DNA of 64,000 nt. It comes from Phytophthora colocasiae. Lineage: Eukaryota > Oomycota > Peronosporomycetes > Peronosporales > Peronosporaceae. A model generated the notes under the pieces. It ran no database searches. It worked only from the letters and a program-made list of their open reading frames with translations, and was not told where the DNA came from. Numbering within the stretch: position 1 is the first letter of the stretch; every line of letters starts with the position of its first letter. Shown one piece after another: positions 55,156 to 64,000 of this stretch. A program made the position numbers and the translations under genes. The stretch lies in NCBI GenBank assembly GCA_018806915.1, contig JAGKQI010000071.1, positions 248,001 to 312,000 of the forward strand, in the 5' to 3' direction.

Positions 55156-56880
55156 CTACAGTTCTTGCGAAAGAATTGTGTGCAGTTTATAAAGCGCTTC
55201 AGCTGCAGTTGGTCGCTCCTTTGCGTCCAGGGAAACACACGCTAAGCCTAACGCCACCATCGACTCGAAAGAGTTAGGAGAAAACTCCACTCGTAATTTT
55301 CCTAGTGCAACCATCTGCAACACGACTGTCTCGGGCATTTTTCGATGAGGATCACTGCTATCTTTTGCATGTGAGTACGGAATTGCGTGCACATCCAACT
55401 CGGACAGTAAAACGCCAAACGAGAACATGTCGGCCTTGTCGTCGTATCTTTCACCTAGCATCACCTCCGGAGCCATCCAAAGAGAAGTTCCTACACCTGC
55501 CGTCATTGTCCTGTCGACTCGCTCTCGAGAAATGCCGAAATCTGTAAGTTTCGCTTCGAGATTGGACGTCAGTAGAACGTTCTTGGATTTGAGATCTCGA
55601 TGAAGCACTGGCGTCTCCAGTGAGTGGAGATATGTGAGAGCGTGAGCTACGTGCAAAGCAATTGTCACTTTAGTTCGGTCGAAACCTGTAGGTTGTTGTT
55701 CTTTTTCGTAAACTGTCAACAGTTCTCTCAAATCGCCTCCTTCCATGAATTCCGAGACAACACACAAATCCGTAAGAGAATCCCAAGCCACACCAACGAA
55801 CTGAACGATCCGAGGGTGATCCAGCGTCGCCATGAGCTTCACTTCGGCCAAGAAAGCGTTCACATGTTTAACACTCTTTCGCATTTCAGGGAGTAACATT
55901 TTGACTGCCACTTGTTGTTGATTGAAGAGTCCGAGATATACTTCCCCTCCTCCTCCGCGGTTTATGGGTTGCTGAACGATCACTTTCTCTCTAGGGATCC
56001 GAGCTGTAGCAATGACTTCGTCGTCCCATAAACCCACGAGGCTGAGAGGTTTTTGCCCGCTGCTGTGACCGTCAATCCAAGGCGAATCCAAGGTTTTGGG
56101 GTCTGTTATTGATTCATTTTTCCGATCGACTCGCGGGGATCTAAAGGCATTAAAGCCGTCGTCTCTTTCCATTTCGTCTTCGTGCTTTTTACCGACATGC
56201 CGTTTTACAAGCAGCGCCACGACCAGTACGAACACTAAAGCCGCTATTGCGATTCCAACAATCGCCCCAGTGCCAATGCTGGAATCAGTCGACGTCTTGA
56301 CTCCATTTTCCAATCCAGACGAGCTATTCTCCTGTGGATCAAACATACCAGTACTGCCACTATCACTCTCTCCTTTACTCGAACTCGTAGAACCTGATAC
56401 CACCTCGGAACTACTGTCACTGCTGTAAAACCGATAGAGACTTTGCTGGCAAGATCCCGTGGCCAATTCTTCCCTACTAAGGTCAAAATACAGCGAAGGC
56501 TCACCTCCACACGCACCGTTCGGATACAGAACCACGAGAGCTGAACCATTGGGGAATAACCTGGTGATGGCCGACTGATCTCCGAATCCGGACGAGATCT
56601 CACAGCGTCCGGATGCAGGAAAGACGTCCGCCTCACCGAACGACATGCAGCTATCGTTGTCGTACGTCTCCATGATCACATAGTCAAAGTCTCCAAAAAT
56701 CTCCTCGGTGTGTACGAATCGGTCTGGTACGTCACAGGTTCTGCTCATGAAGAACGTCTCATTGCCAAAGTTGATATCTTTGCATCCCTCTTCAACGCAC
56801 GAAGCAGTGACGTTGTACATGGCCAACACGTCCGGCGTCCCGGCACAATTCTCGCCCGAGAAGATTTCAACAGCCTCCAT
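55156..56880 (-). CDS. Receptor-like TKL kinase, copy 2
   Basis: An uninterrupted 574-aa frame with the same plan as copy 1: Cys-rich ectodomain (FSGENCAGTPDVLAM, TFFMSRTCDVPDRF), stalk, membrane helix (GAIVGIAIAALVFVLVVALL), then kinase with NRGGGGEVYLG, VAVKML, HRDLKSKNVLL, DFGISRERVD, GTSLWMAPEVML and DMFSFGVLLSEL. All catalytic residues are present. The two genes are a tandem duplication in the same orientation (about 230 bp apart), with kinase domains far more alike than ectodomains. The first in-frame ATG lies where copy 1 begins its mature ectodomain, so no signal peptide is visible. A stop lies just upstream, leaving a spliced upstream exon (possible acceptor TCGTAG near 56894) or loss of the signal. 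Confidence 0.85.
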   Translation of the reverse strand: MEAVEIFSGENCAGTPDVLAMYNVTASCVEEGCKDINFGNETFFMSRTCDVPDRFVHTEEIFGDFDYVIMETYDNDSCMSFGEADVFPASGRCEISSGFGDQSAITRLFPNGSALVVLYPNGACGGEPSLYFDLSREELATGSCQQSLYRFYSSDSSSEVVSGSTSSSKGESDSGSTGMFDPQENSSSGLENGVKTSTDSSIGTGAIVGIAIAALVFVLVVALLVKRHVGKKHEDEMERDDGFNAFRSPRVDRKNESITDPKTLDSPWIDGHSSGQKPLSLVGLWDDEVIATARIPREKVIVQQPINRGGGGEVYLGLFNQQQVAVKMLLPEMRKSVKHVNAFLAEVKLMATLDHPRIVQFVGVAWDSLTDLCVVSEFMEGGDLRELLTVYEKEQQPTGFDRTKVTIALHVAHALTYLHSLETPVLHRDLKSKNVLLTSNLEAKLTDFGISRERVDRTMTAGVGTSLWMAPEVMLGERYDDKADMFSFGVLLSELDVHAIPYSHAKDSSDPHRKMPETVVLQMVALGKLRVEFSPNSFESMVALGLACVSLDAKERPTAAEALYKLHTILSQEL

Positions 56881-57626
56881 TGTGACGGCGTGAGAGCTAC
56901 GAAGAAATCAAGCCGTTGAATGTGCCACGAGTCTCCGAATGAACCTAACCTATTCAGCTGAAACTGGAAAGCGGCGGCGGAACTTCTGACCACCAACCTT
57001 CTTCTTGACCCTCCACGGCAACAGCGTCATGTGGGTTGGAGATGAATACAAAATTCGTTACGCCATAGTACGCGCTTCGATTTCCAAAGCTGTTGCAACA
57101 GGGAATAGTCTTGTTGCCTGTTGAACAGCAGCGCATTCATGGACTTTAACTGTAATATTTGTTACTAACAAAATACAGGTGTGCAAGCCTCGTGATGAAG
57201 ATTGTGTAGTTGCGCAACGAGCTTCAGACGTAGGACTGTTCACGTACTGTAATTCGGGCCTTGAAACAAGTACTTGTTGTCAGTGACTTTTTGGTGCATT
57301 CTTGCTAAAGCGACACAGTGCTCAATGCCGTAACTACATGTACCATGACATTGTATGGTAGTGTAGTGTTTTGGAAACACTGCGGTAGCCAAAATATACA
57401 AAAGTGCGGTGGCTGAAGCAAACGTATCTTGCACTTCCGTCGACTACTACATGTATACACCGATCGACAGAATGCATGGTCCATATAAAAAGGGCGCCTG
57501 TGATATAGAATTGTGTACACATATTGTTATCAACCAATCAAATCACCCGTCGCAGCGTTCAATCGCTAAAATAAAACTCCACTAGCCACTCGATAAAACG
57601 GAGGTCTCCACCAGCCACTCGATAAA

Positions 57627-57719
57627 ATGGAGGCAGCGGACGAGGAGTCCTCGCAGACCCCACCACCCGCGACAGTATTGCAGGAGGCAGAGGAGGTTGC
57701 CACCACAGGCCGTCACTAG
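57627..57719 (+). CDS. Short ORF, possible truncated first exon
   Basis: A 30-aa frame (MEAADEESSQTPPPATVLQE and on) follows a promoter-like stretch with CCAATCAAATCA at about 57534. Its 5' flank contains a near-exact tandem repeat: AGCCACTCGATAAAA occurs at 57583-57597 and 57613-57627, each followed by a GGAGG. The acidic, Pro/Thr-rich sequence looks like the N-terminus of a larger protein. It stops at TAG just before sequence of different character. It may be a severed gene or nothing. Confidence 0.25.
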   Translation: MEAADEESSQTPPPATVLQEAEEVATTGRH

Positions 57720-58944
57720 TGCATTTAACAAGGCACTTAAAACCATTTTTTAGTGCAAATACAGGTGCTCTCTATCTTTTACCAAAATCGTTATTAATTC
57801 GTTCTCACATAACCAGTCTACACACGCAGGACAGACTTTGCACCTGCGGGAAAGTGGTTCATGCATTCTGTCGATCGGTGTACTGCCGCGGCTATCCAAA
57901 ATGCGCCGATACTGTTCAGTCTGGACTCCAGACGAGGTGCCGTTTGCATCGATGTGAGCTGCCGAATTCTCTTTTTCTTTACGTGTTGCTGCCAGCAACT
58001 TGCGCCGTAAGTGACCCAGATAATATCCATATTATGGAGTTGCTCTGTATGCTTCTGCCTCCGTCAAGGAAATGCCGCGACTCACCAGGACTCTCAATCA
58101 GCGTGCGTATCGTTTTTCGGTGGAGAGAGATCCGTTCTCTCGTGCATGCTCCAGCAACATCCTTGTCCCGCCTTCTTCTCAGTGAAGCCAAAAAAAGTCA
58201 AGTCAACAAGACGAATTATCACCTGACTCCGTTGAATGGCGATGGATCAGGTGAACGAAGATGAATAAACGAACAAACCGCAGTGGTCACCATGGTGTGA
58301 TGTGCTGCGAGTCAAACTATGAATTGATTTGTGCTGTACAGAGTGGCTATCTCATCGTGTTGAGCTACGCAGAATCTCCACTGGAGACTCCTGCTCTGAT
58401 TCAGAGCTCTCTGGTTTAAGGGGTCCACCAAATCGACGGCCCTGTTGATGAATCCGAAGCTGAGATCTCCAACTACTTGTGAAGCAAGTGCTAGTTTTCT
58501 AAACTAGCCACATTACTTTGACGGAAATTCATTCTATTAGCATTGGCGAGCGTTGTAGCGGATCCTTTCGCCTGCAAAATTGCCGAGCTCCGTTGAATTC
58601 CTGCACTTTCGCCAGCTGGACCATCGAATTTTTTAGCCCGAACGTCTACTTCACCACGTGAGCGTGAAGAGAGGGGAACATTCTCTCTATGCGTCCTGAG
58701 AGAGAGCGCCACGCACATCTTGGCAGCATTTTACCCAGGCTTGAAAACAATCAGCTTTTCGATTGTTGTCCATGTCATGGACTTGATGAACCCGTCAGGA
58801 CAACGTGCACCGAGTTCGCCGCGGCTATGCATGTATGTCAAGTGACTTGCTGACAGATCTCGTCCCACTCTGTGACCCAAGGGGGATGCGCCGGTCGCGT
58901 TCGGATCCCGCAACCTGGTCCGCACGACCACATGTTCCCCCCTT

Positions 58945-58967
58945 GTGACAACTTGTCAAGTTGTCAC
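58945..58967. repeat. 23-bp palindrome upstream of PX-kin gene
   Basis: GTGACAACTTG, a single T, then the exact reverse complement. It lies 40 bp before the ATG at 59008, within the likely 5' UTR or core promoter. It could be a dimeric factor site or an mRNA hairpin. Confidence 0.85.
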
Positions 58968-59007
58968 GCGCATTTCGACGCCGGTGCCATACACAAACTC
59001 GCCGGCA

Positions 59008-60183
59008 ATGGAGGAGAAGCGCAAGCCTCGTCCCCCAGCCAAACCTCGGCGTCCACTGCCGGCTATGCCTATGCCTGTTTCCGAGTCTGTCATGTCCTTC
59101 TTCTTGGACTCCCCGTCTTCGTCCACATCCTCCTCGGAGAACTCGAGCTCTCGACACCTCAACAAGAGCTGGGAAGAGCCCACGGCCAACGACCGGCGCC
59201 GCACCAGCGTCCGCTCGAGCGTCCTGCTCGACTCCATGCGTCGTTATCCATCCAGTGTGGCGCTGGGACGCAGCCGTAGCGACGACAGCAACAAGTCAAG
59301 CAGCTGCCGGCCGCATTTGCCACGCTCAACGTCCACCACATCGTCCAAGTCCACATCGTCCACACTGTCGTCGCTTAAGTCCAGCAAGAAGCGGCCGCGT
59401 AGCTTAGCCAACCACTTAGGAGGCTTCGTGCTGCATTCAGTCACGCCGAAAGAATCGTCCATTTTGCAGTACACGTCGATGGCGTCACCTGGTACCCACA
59501 CGGAATACGAGCTCGTGCTCGAAGACACGATGGTATCGGGTGTAGGTGGACGGTGGTTCGTCTCGAGACGGTATTCAGGTTTCAGGTCGCTGCGGGAGGA
59601 GCTGGCACGGGTTTTTGATCGGAGGAATCACCCTGGAGCAGCTGTGGACAACAAACACGCACATTGTCAGCATTGCGCGCCGATGATGGAAGCTCTGGAC
59701 AAATTGAGCTCGAAATACTTCCCCAAGCGGAAACTCTGGGGCTCGAAGAGTCCTAAAGTCGTTCAACATCGTGCAGAGCAGTTCTTTAAGTATCTTCAGG
59801 GACTTCTAACGCTCGCTACGAGTCCGTCAACACGTCGCTGTCCGTTGGTGGCTCTGGGTTTTGCTGTGCAGTTACGCACCTTCTTCACGCTGGAACGGGA
59901 GCCGTACCGGGACGCACCGGGGACATTTGGTGGTGGAGCAGTTCCGTTCCTATTGAGCGAGATGTCAATGATGGAGACGCGGCCTGATAACGCTACAACG
60001 CTCATGACTATCGACGAACTGGACGCCGCCTGTGCAGACTCCACGGACGACGAGGTGGAGTTTGATCTAGGACATCATGACAGCCACATGGATTTGTCAT
60101 CTCCGGTGTTTGTACTGGAGGAACAAGACGAACTACGCTCTTGGGACGAGTTCGAGCAATGGGAAGAGACAAGCACTAAGTAA
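59008..60183 (+). CDS. PX-domain protein with proline-rich N-terminus
   Basis: 391 aa from the ATG at 59008; the frame upstream lacks an ATG. Residues 1-20 are basic and proline-rich (KRKPRPPAKPRRPLP), a possible SH3-binding tract. Residues 30-130 are Ser-rich and disordered. A PX-type domain covers about 138-290: YELVLEDTMVSGVGGRWFV, then SRRYSGFRSLREELARVF (the conserved R-Y-x-x-F), and RAEQFFKYLQGLLTL. It contains an insertion with HCQHCAPMMEALDKL and a proline-loop equivalent (KYFPKRKLWGSKS). The C-terminus is acidic (DELDAACADSTDDEVEFDLG). A membrane-targeted adaptor is likely. Convergent with the kinase-PP2C gene, 213 bp between stops. Confidence 0.82.
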   Translation: MEEKRKPRPPAKPRRPLPAMPMPVSESVMSFFLDSPSSSTSSSENSSSRHLNKSWEEPTANDRRRTSVRSSVLLDSMRRYPSSVALGRSRSDDSNKSSSCRPHLPRSTSTTSSKSTSSTLSSLKSSKKRPRSLANHLGGFVLHSVTPKESSILQYTSMASPGTHTEYELVLEDTMVSGVGGRWFVSRRYSGFRSLREELARVFDRRNHPGAAVDNKHAHCQHCAPMMEALDKLSSKYFPKRKLWGSKSPKVVQHRAEQFFKYLQGLLTLATSPSTRRCPLVALGFAVQLRTFFTLEREPYRDAPGTFGGGAVPFLLSEMSMMETRPDNATTLMTIDELDAACADSTDDEVEFDLGHHDSHMDLSSPVFVLEEQDELRSWDEFEQWEETSTK

Positions 60184-60395
60184 CCATAGACAAAAGGTAA
60201 ACTACGGGATCATTATCAAACGTATACTAATTCACAGTCGCAATACAAAGCCTCCAACTCCCCTCTGGTCCATTGGAAGACTGGACGTTAGGGGGCTTCA
60301 ACTACTCCACTCAATTTTTCTTGTGTTCTTGGTCTTTGCTTCTTAGTCGGTCGTCGGTCTTCTTCACCTGTGTCCGAAAGAGGCCGACGTCCATT

Positions 60396-63300
60396 TCACG
60401 CGTCGTTCTTCTGATTTAGTGCTATAATGATCACACTGACGTTGTCGTGGGCAAAGTACGCCTGTGTCTTGAGTACCAGCTCCTGCGCCGCGAGTTGAAC
60501 GTCCCCGTGGGTCTGGAGCTTTCGCAGCACAAAGTTGACGGCCTGCTGCGAAGTAAGAACATCGAAGAGTCCGTCGCTTGCAAGCAGCAAGAATTGGTCC
60601 GAAGGGTCCACGAGGTGCTCCACAACGTCGGGTGTCACTACCAGATGACCATCCTGCTTGTGCGCAAGATCACCAAAGCCACGCGAGATCTGAAGGATTC
60701 CATCCAGGCGTCCATTGTGCACGAAACCACCAGAAGCCTCAATACGCGCTTGTTCCGCCGGTAACGAGGCCTTGTGATCCGTCGTCAAGTCCACTGCCTG
60801 GGCGTCAGCAGTGCACAAAACAGCGCGGCAGTCGCCGACATTTGCCACGTAAAGCAGCGTCGGCTGATCCTCTTCTCCCTCCACTACAGTCTCTTCCTTA
60901 TCTTCTTCAGCTTCGGCTTCATTTTCCCCGTTCCCATTCGTGCGCCGACGTTTCTTGCGCTGCTTCGTTACGACAGCGAAGACACTCGCAGCTCCGGAGA
61001 ACGAAATCGGCTGCAATAGAGCCTTCATCTCGTCTCCACACACAATCTCCCCGTCAATCTCGCAGCATTCACCTTCAGTAAGGCTAGAATTGTTAGCTTC
61101 AGCATTGAGATACCGTCGCAATTCGTCTGCGGCCATGGTGCGCTTTCGTTTCGGCAAGACGCTCTGATTTTGCTTCTCCAAAATCTCATTGTCAATCGCC
61201 TCACATACCGAAGAGATGCACGTCACTGGGGACTCCACGAAGCCAGCGCCTTCAGCGAAGAACCGGTGGTGCAGCTCATTCTGTAGTTTCACAGCCGTAT
61301 CGGTGCCGTTGTGGCCGTCATATACACCAAAGAAGGCTAGAGACGCGTAGTTGGTCGCGAGCGCATCCGGATAACGCGACAGGTCGCAGGTTGTTTGTCC
61401 AGTAGTGCGGTCTTCCATGTACGAGCGCGCTCCCTTCGCTTCTGCATATCCAGATCGGATAGAGAGTGTGAGGTTTTCTCGAATTTTACTGCTCACGTAT
61501 ACTTGGACGATGTCCATCGCCGGTGTGATGGATAACGCCGAAGATTTGGAAGTCATCGAATGCAACGAGCCAAGGGTAAGCACCTTGCCACTGTTATCCA
61601 TATCTGAGAAGTCGGTCAGCGACGTCAAGGAAGGCTTGTGAGTCACAATAGGCGCGATCTCTTCGTCATCGTGGCTGATTATTTCAAGCTGATCAGGCGA
61701 GGCAATCAGTTCGCTGAAAGTGGCATCGACGTCCACATCGCACTCCACATCCGAGTAATCCGAATCATCCGAATCGCTATCAGCATCCGAGAGACCCATG
61801 CCGGATGTGCGACTATGGTTGTGGCTGCTGTTCGCGCGGCTACTGTCGCTGTGGTGGTGGAAATGTCGCGAAGAGGCTCCACTGCCCTTGCGCATACCGT
61901 GAGGCACTGTCTCATCGTCGTCTTCGTCATCGATCTCTGTCACTTGCACACAGTCGATTCCATCCATGTCGAATTCCTCCACGTTACCTTCGGACCGTGA
62001 CGAGCTGCTAATAGAGCTGACGCTGCCGTTTAAAGACTGCCGACCCTCCTTCGTTCTGCCTAATGCACTGCCTAGTGCACTGCCCATGGCGCTCCCCATG
62101 GCGCTCCCCATGGCACTGCCACTGCCTGCGCTGCCTAGTCTCCCTGAGCTTCCCAATCTCCTAGGTTTTTGACTCGACGCCGAGGAGTTGGTTGAGCCAG
62201 CGCGACCAGGAGGAAGCAGCTCACGTCCTGAATTGGAGTGGGTAGGTACCCTGGAAGCCACTGAGAAGTCATCATCACGAGCCTGGAACAAAATTTTCCG
62301 GGTCTGGTAGTCTCCACCTTCATCACGGAACACCTCGGACGTCACCATGAGGAAATCCTTCTTCCTAGATAATGAGCGCTTCATCAAGTCTGCATCCGAC
62401 GATCCAGTGTTGGATAAAATGCTGCTGGAGCGCCCGTTGCTTCCCGATTCGCTTGAGGACGATAGACTGCCACGTTGGTCCAGATTGTCCTCAACGTGAG
62501 TCGCCAACTCGGACAATTGCGATACAGACGTGAAGGACGTCCGACCGAAACCTTCGAGGTTGCCGGAGTCCTTGAACATCCGGCTTTGGAAACTGTTCTT
62601 CTTCACTAACAATGAGTTATCCACTGAATTGCTGCGTCCAGCTGGGAAAGAGCGCGACCTCGGGGAGTCCAACGAAGGTGAATCACCACCCAGCGTCGAC
62701 ATGGACGACACCGACGAAGCCGACGACAATACTGAGGACTCTCGCACTTGCCGGAGTGATGTAGTGGACGACGCACTGGGGTAACGACTGCGTGCAGTAG
62801 GTTTCGCAGCCGGTAGAATGATCTCAGTTACCTTCGCACGATCCGCCGAGAAAGCCATGCGCTTTTGTTCAATCAGCAACTCCCGTGAACGCTCCGACAG
62901 ATCCTTGTGGCCGTCCATCACCTGCGCACGTTTGTGATGGCGCCAAGCGCAAATTATACGAGAAACTTCTTCACTGGACGCGCGACTCGGACTACTTCCG
63001 ACTGTGTTAACAGATGATGTGGTCGACGCAGACGAAGGGATCCGGGAACCTAGTGCTCCTGGCACGGGCGTACTCGTAAAATACCGCCCGCTGTTTGTGC
63101 GTACGACGCCGGGGCCCACACTCTCCTGTCGAGTCTTCACCATTTGGTGAGCTTGGGCGAGACTCTCCGTCAACCGCTGATCAATCTGCTCCGGAATATT
63201 CTCAATAGCACATTCACTTTCATCCATGGACACAGTCAGGTTCTTCTCCGGGGTGATCAAGCCAAGCGGGTCGCTGCCTTCCTTCGTAGTCCACTCGTGA

Positions 63301-64000
63301 GTGAAGCATTCTTTCAAGGTAATCCGCAATGCTGGGTCTTTCGTTAGCATACGCTGTAGCAGATTCTTCAAGTGAGGTTCCATCGTGCGCTCTACATCCT
63401 TCGGGAACCGCAGCTCCACGCGTTGCACACGTTCGGCCAGAAGAATCTCGTTGTCTGCCATCCACGGTGGGTGTCCAATGACCATCATGTAGAGCGTAGC
63501 TCCGAGGGACCACACGTCTACAGCGGGGCCTTGGTACGTCGCGTCAATGTCAAACATCTCTGGAGCCATGAACGCAGGCGTACCCTTTGCTCCAGAGATG
63601 GTCTCCGACTCGTTCATAATCATTCGAGCCGTACCAAAGTCGGCAATCTTCGCAACACCGTCCGAGCTCACGAGGATGTTCTCCGGCTTGATATCGCGGT
63701 GAATGACCTTGTGGAAGTGCAGATACTGAAGACCAGTAAGGAGGTCACGCATGTACTTCCTAGCAATGGGCTCAGCCAGCCGACGGGCTTGTGTCACTTC
63801 TTCCATAAGACTGTGCTGCACATACTCCTGTACAAGATACATCTTCTGGCTGTTGGGGTCATCGATAACCTCCACAAGGCGCACAACGTTGCGATGGTTC
63901 AGCTTCTTCATGATAGCCACCTCGCGACGGAGCACGTCATAGAGTTGATCTTCTTTGCCAGCCATTCGCTGGACGAACGTCTTGTGCATGATCTTCACCG
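60396..64000 (-). CDS. CaMKK-like kinase fused to PP2C phosphatase (5' partial)
   Basis: At least 1200 aa; the N-terminus lies beyond the right edge, so the Gly loop is missing and the frame begins at the catalytic Lys region ([11 protein letters not shown]). The kinase continues with [50 protein letters not shown] and [13 protein letters not shown]; the spacing and GTPAFMAPE resemble Ca2+/calmodulin kinase kinases. A 550-residue Ser-rich linker has a short repeat of MGSA/LGSA units. The C-terminal 350 residues are a PP2C Ser/Thr phosphatase: [65 protein letters not shown] and [10 protein letters not shown]. All metal-binding Asp positions are present. One chain thus carries opposing activities and could act as a switch. 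No intron is seen. Confidence 0.93.
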   Translation of the reverse strand, partial: VKIMHKTFVQRMAGKEDQLYDVLRREVAIMKKLNHRNVVRLVEVIDDPNSQKMYLVQEYVQHSLMEEVTQARRLAEPIARKYMRDLLTGLQYLHFHKVIHRDIKPENILVSSDGVAKIADFGTARMIMNESETISGAKGTPAFMAPEMFDIDATYQGPAVDVWSLGATLYMMVIGHPPWMADNEILLAERVQRVELRFPKDVERTMEPHLKNLLQRMLTKDPALRITLKECFTHEWTTKEGSDPLGLITPEKNLTVSMDESECAIENIPEQIDQRLTESLAQAHQMVKTRQESVGPGVVRTNSGRYFTSTPVPGALGSRIPSSASTTSSVNTVGSSPSRASSEEVSRIICAWRHHKRAQVMDGHKDLSERSRELLIEQKRMAFSADRAKVTEIILPAAKPTARSRYPSASSTTSLRQVRESSVLSSASSVSSMSTLGGDSPSLDSPRSRSFPAGRSNSVDNSLLVKKNSFQSRMFKDSGNLEGFGRTSFTSVSQLSELATHVEDNLDQRGSLSSSSESGSNGRSSSILSNTGSSDADLMKRSLSRKKDFLMVTSEVFRDEGGDYQTRKILFQARDDDFSVASRVPTHSNSGRELLPPGRAGSTNSSASSQKPRRLGSSGRLGSAGSGSAMGSAMGSAMGSALGSALGRTKEGRQSLNGSVSSISSSSRSEGNVEEFDMDGIDCVQVTEIDDEDDDETVPHGMRKGSGASSRHFHHHSDSSRANSSHNHSRTSGMGLSDADSDSDDSDYSDVECDVDVDATFSELIASPDQLEIISHDDEEIAPIVTHKPSLTSLTDFSDMDNSGKVLTLGSLHSMTSKSSALSITPAMDIVQVYVSSKIRENLTLSIRSGYAEAKGARSYMEDRTTGQTTCDLSRYPDALATNYASLAFFGVYDGHNGTDTAVKLQNELHHRFFAEGAGFVESPVTCISSVCEAIDNEILEKQNQSVLPKRKRTMAADELRRYLNAEANNSSLTEGECCEIDGEIVCGDEMKALLQPISFSGAASVFAVVTKQRKKRRRTNGNGENEAEAEEDKEETVVEGEEDQPTLLYVANVGDCRAVLCTADAQAVDLTTDHKASLPAEQARIEASGGFVHNGRLDGILQISRGFGDLAHKQDGHLVVTPDVVEHLVDPSDQFLLLASDGLFDVLTSQQAVNFVLRKLQTHGDVQLAAQELVLKTQAYFAHDNVSVIIIALNQKNDA

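Larger units (their letters stand above)
56881..59007. other. 2.1-kb region with remnants, no full gene
   Basis: Contains the short open frame at 57627-57719 with a duplicated 5' flank, a CCAAT box (CCAATCAAATCA near 57534), and a minus-strand stretch (57998-57750) with RRCKVCPACVDWLC that vaguely recalls a transposase zinc knuckle. None is convincing as an intact gene. Confidence 0.4.

Noticed and set aside
57750..57998. Minus-strand frame with RRCKVCPACVDWLC as a transposase zinc ribbon
   Set aside because: Too short, the metal-ligand spacing does not clearly match a known family, and no neighbouring transposase core is present.
58491..58718. Minus-strand 75-aa frame
   Set aside because: No homology recognised, no start or splice context beyond chance.

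Overview
This window comes from a nuclear genome of an oomycete (water mould), most likely Phytophthora or a close relative. Evidence: short GT-AG introns (about 44-105 bp); very compact neighbouring genes; oomycete-type protein fusions (7TM receptor joined to an inositol-polyphosphate phosphatase domain, myosin-FYVE-GAF, protein kinase-PP2C); genes for motile cilia, as zoospores need; and a mixture of hAT, piggyBac-like, Helitron, pogo, Merlin and Crypton elements. The species cannot be fixed from the sequence alone.

Layout. (1) 1-18.8 kb is a transposon-rich, gene-poor stretch: a tRNA-Arg gene, a broken hAT element (1191-5350), two piggyBac-like TTAA elements with matching architecture (5387-6142 and 6232-10568), two head-to-tail Helitrons nested in the second of these (6457-10007), a broken gene with a large-DNA-virus-like MSV199 domain (about 10.8-12.1 kb), a pogo-like element with TA target duplications (12320-14013), a decayed Merlin transposase (14.7-15.4 kb), then 3.4 kb with no recognisable gene. 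(2) 18.8-38.5 kb is gene-dense: NOT2 (CCR4-NOT), a coiled-coil protein, presenilin, the ciliary proteins GAS8/DRC4 and WDR92/DNAAF10, the 7TM-5-phosphatase fusion, a second coiled-coil protein, IWS1/Spn1, and a small PH-domain protein ending in a CaaX box. (3) 38.6-41.3 kb holds a Crypton (tyrosine recombinase plus GCR1_C-like domain) with three frame breaks, and a tRNA-like sequence. (4) 42-64 kb is gene-dense again: a renalase-like flavoprotein divergent from an unknown five-exon gene, a myosin-FYVE-GAF protein, two PX-domain proteins, two tandem receptor-like TKL kinases, and a CaMKK-like kinase-PP2C fusion cut by the right edge.

How the genes relate. Several products act at membranes or on phosphoinositides (7TM-5-phosphatase, FYVE, two PX proteins, PH-CaaX) or in phosphorylation signalling (two TKL receptor kinases, kinase-PP2C). 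GAS8 and WDR92 both serve motile cilia and lie tail-to-tail with 31 bp between their stop codons; GAS8 shares a 138-bp divergent promoter with presenilin. NOT2 and IWS1 are conserved mRNA-metabolism and transcription-elongation factors. Exon models were built by hand from splice signals, reading frame and family conservation; they are predictions, not transcript evidence.
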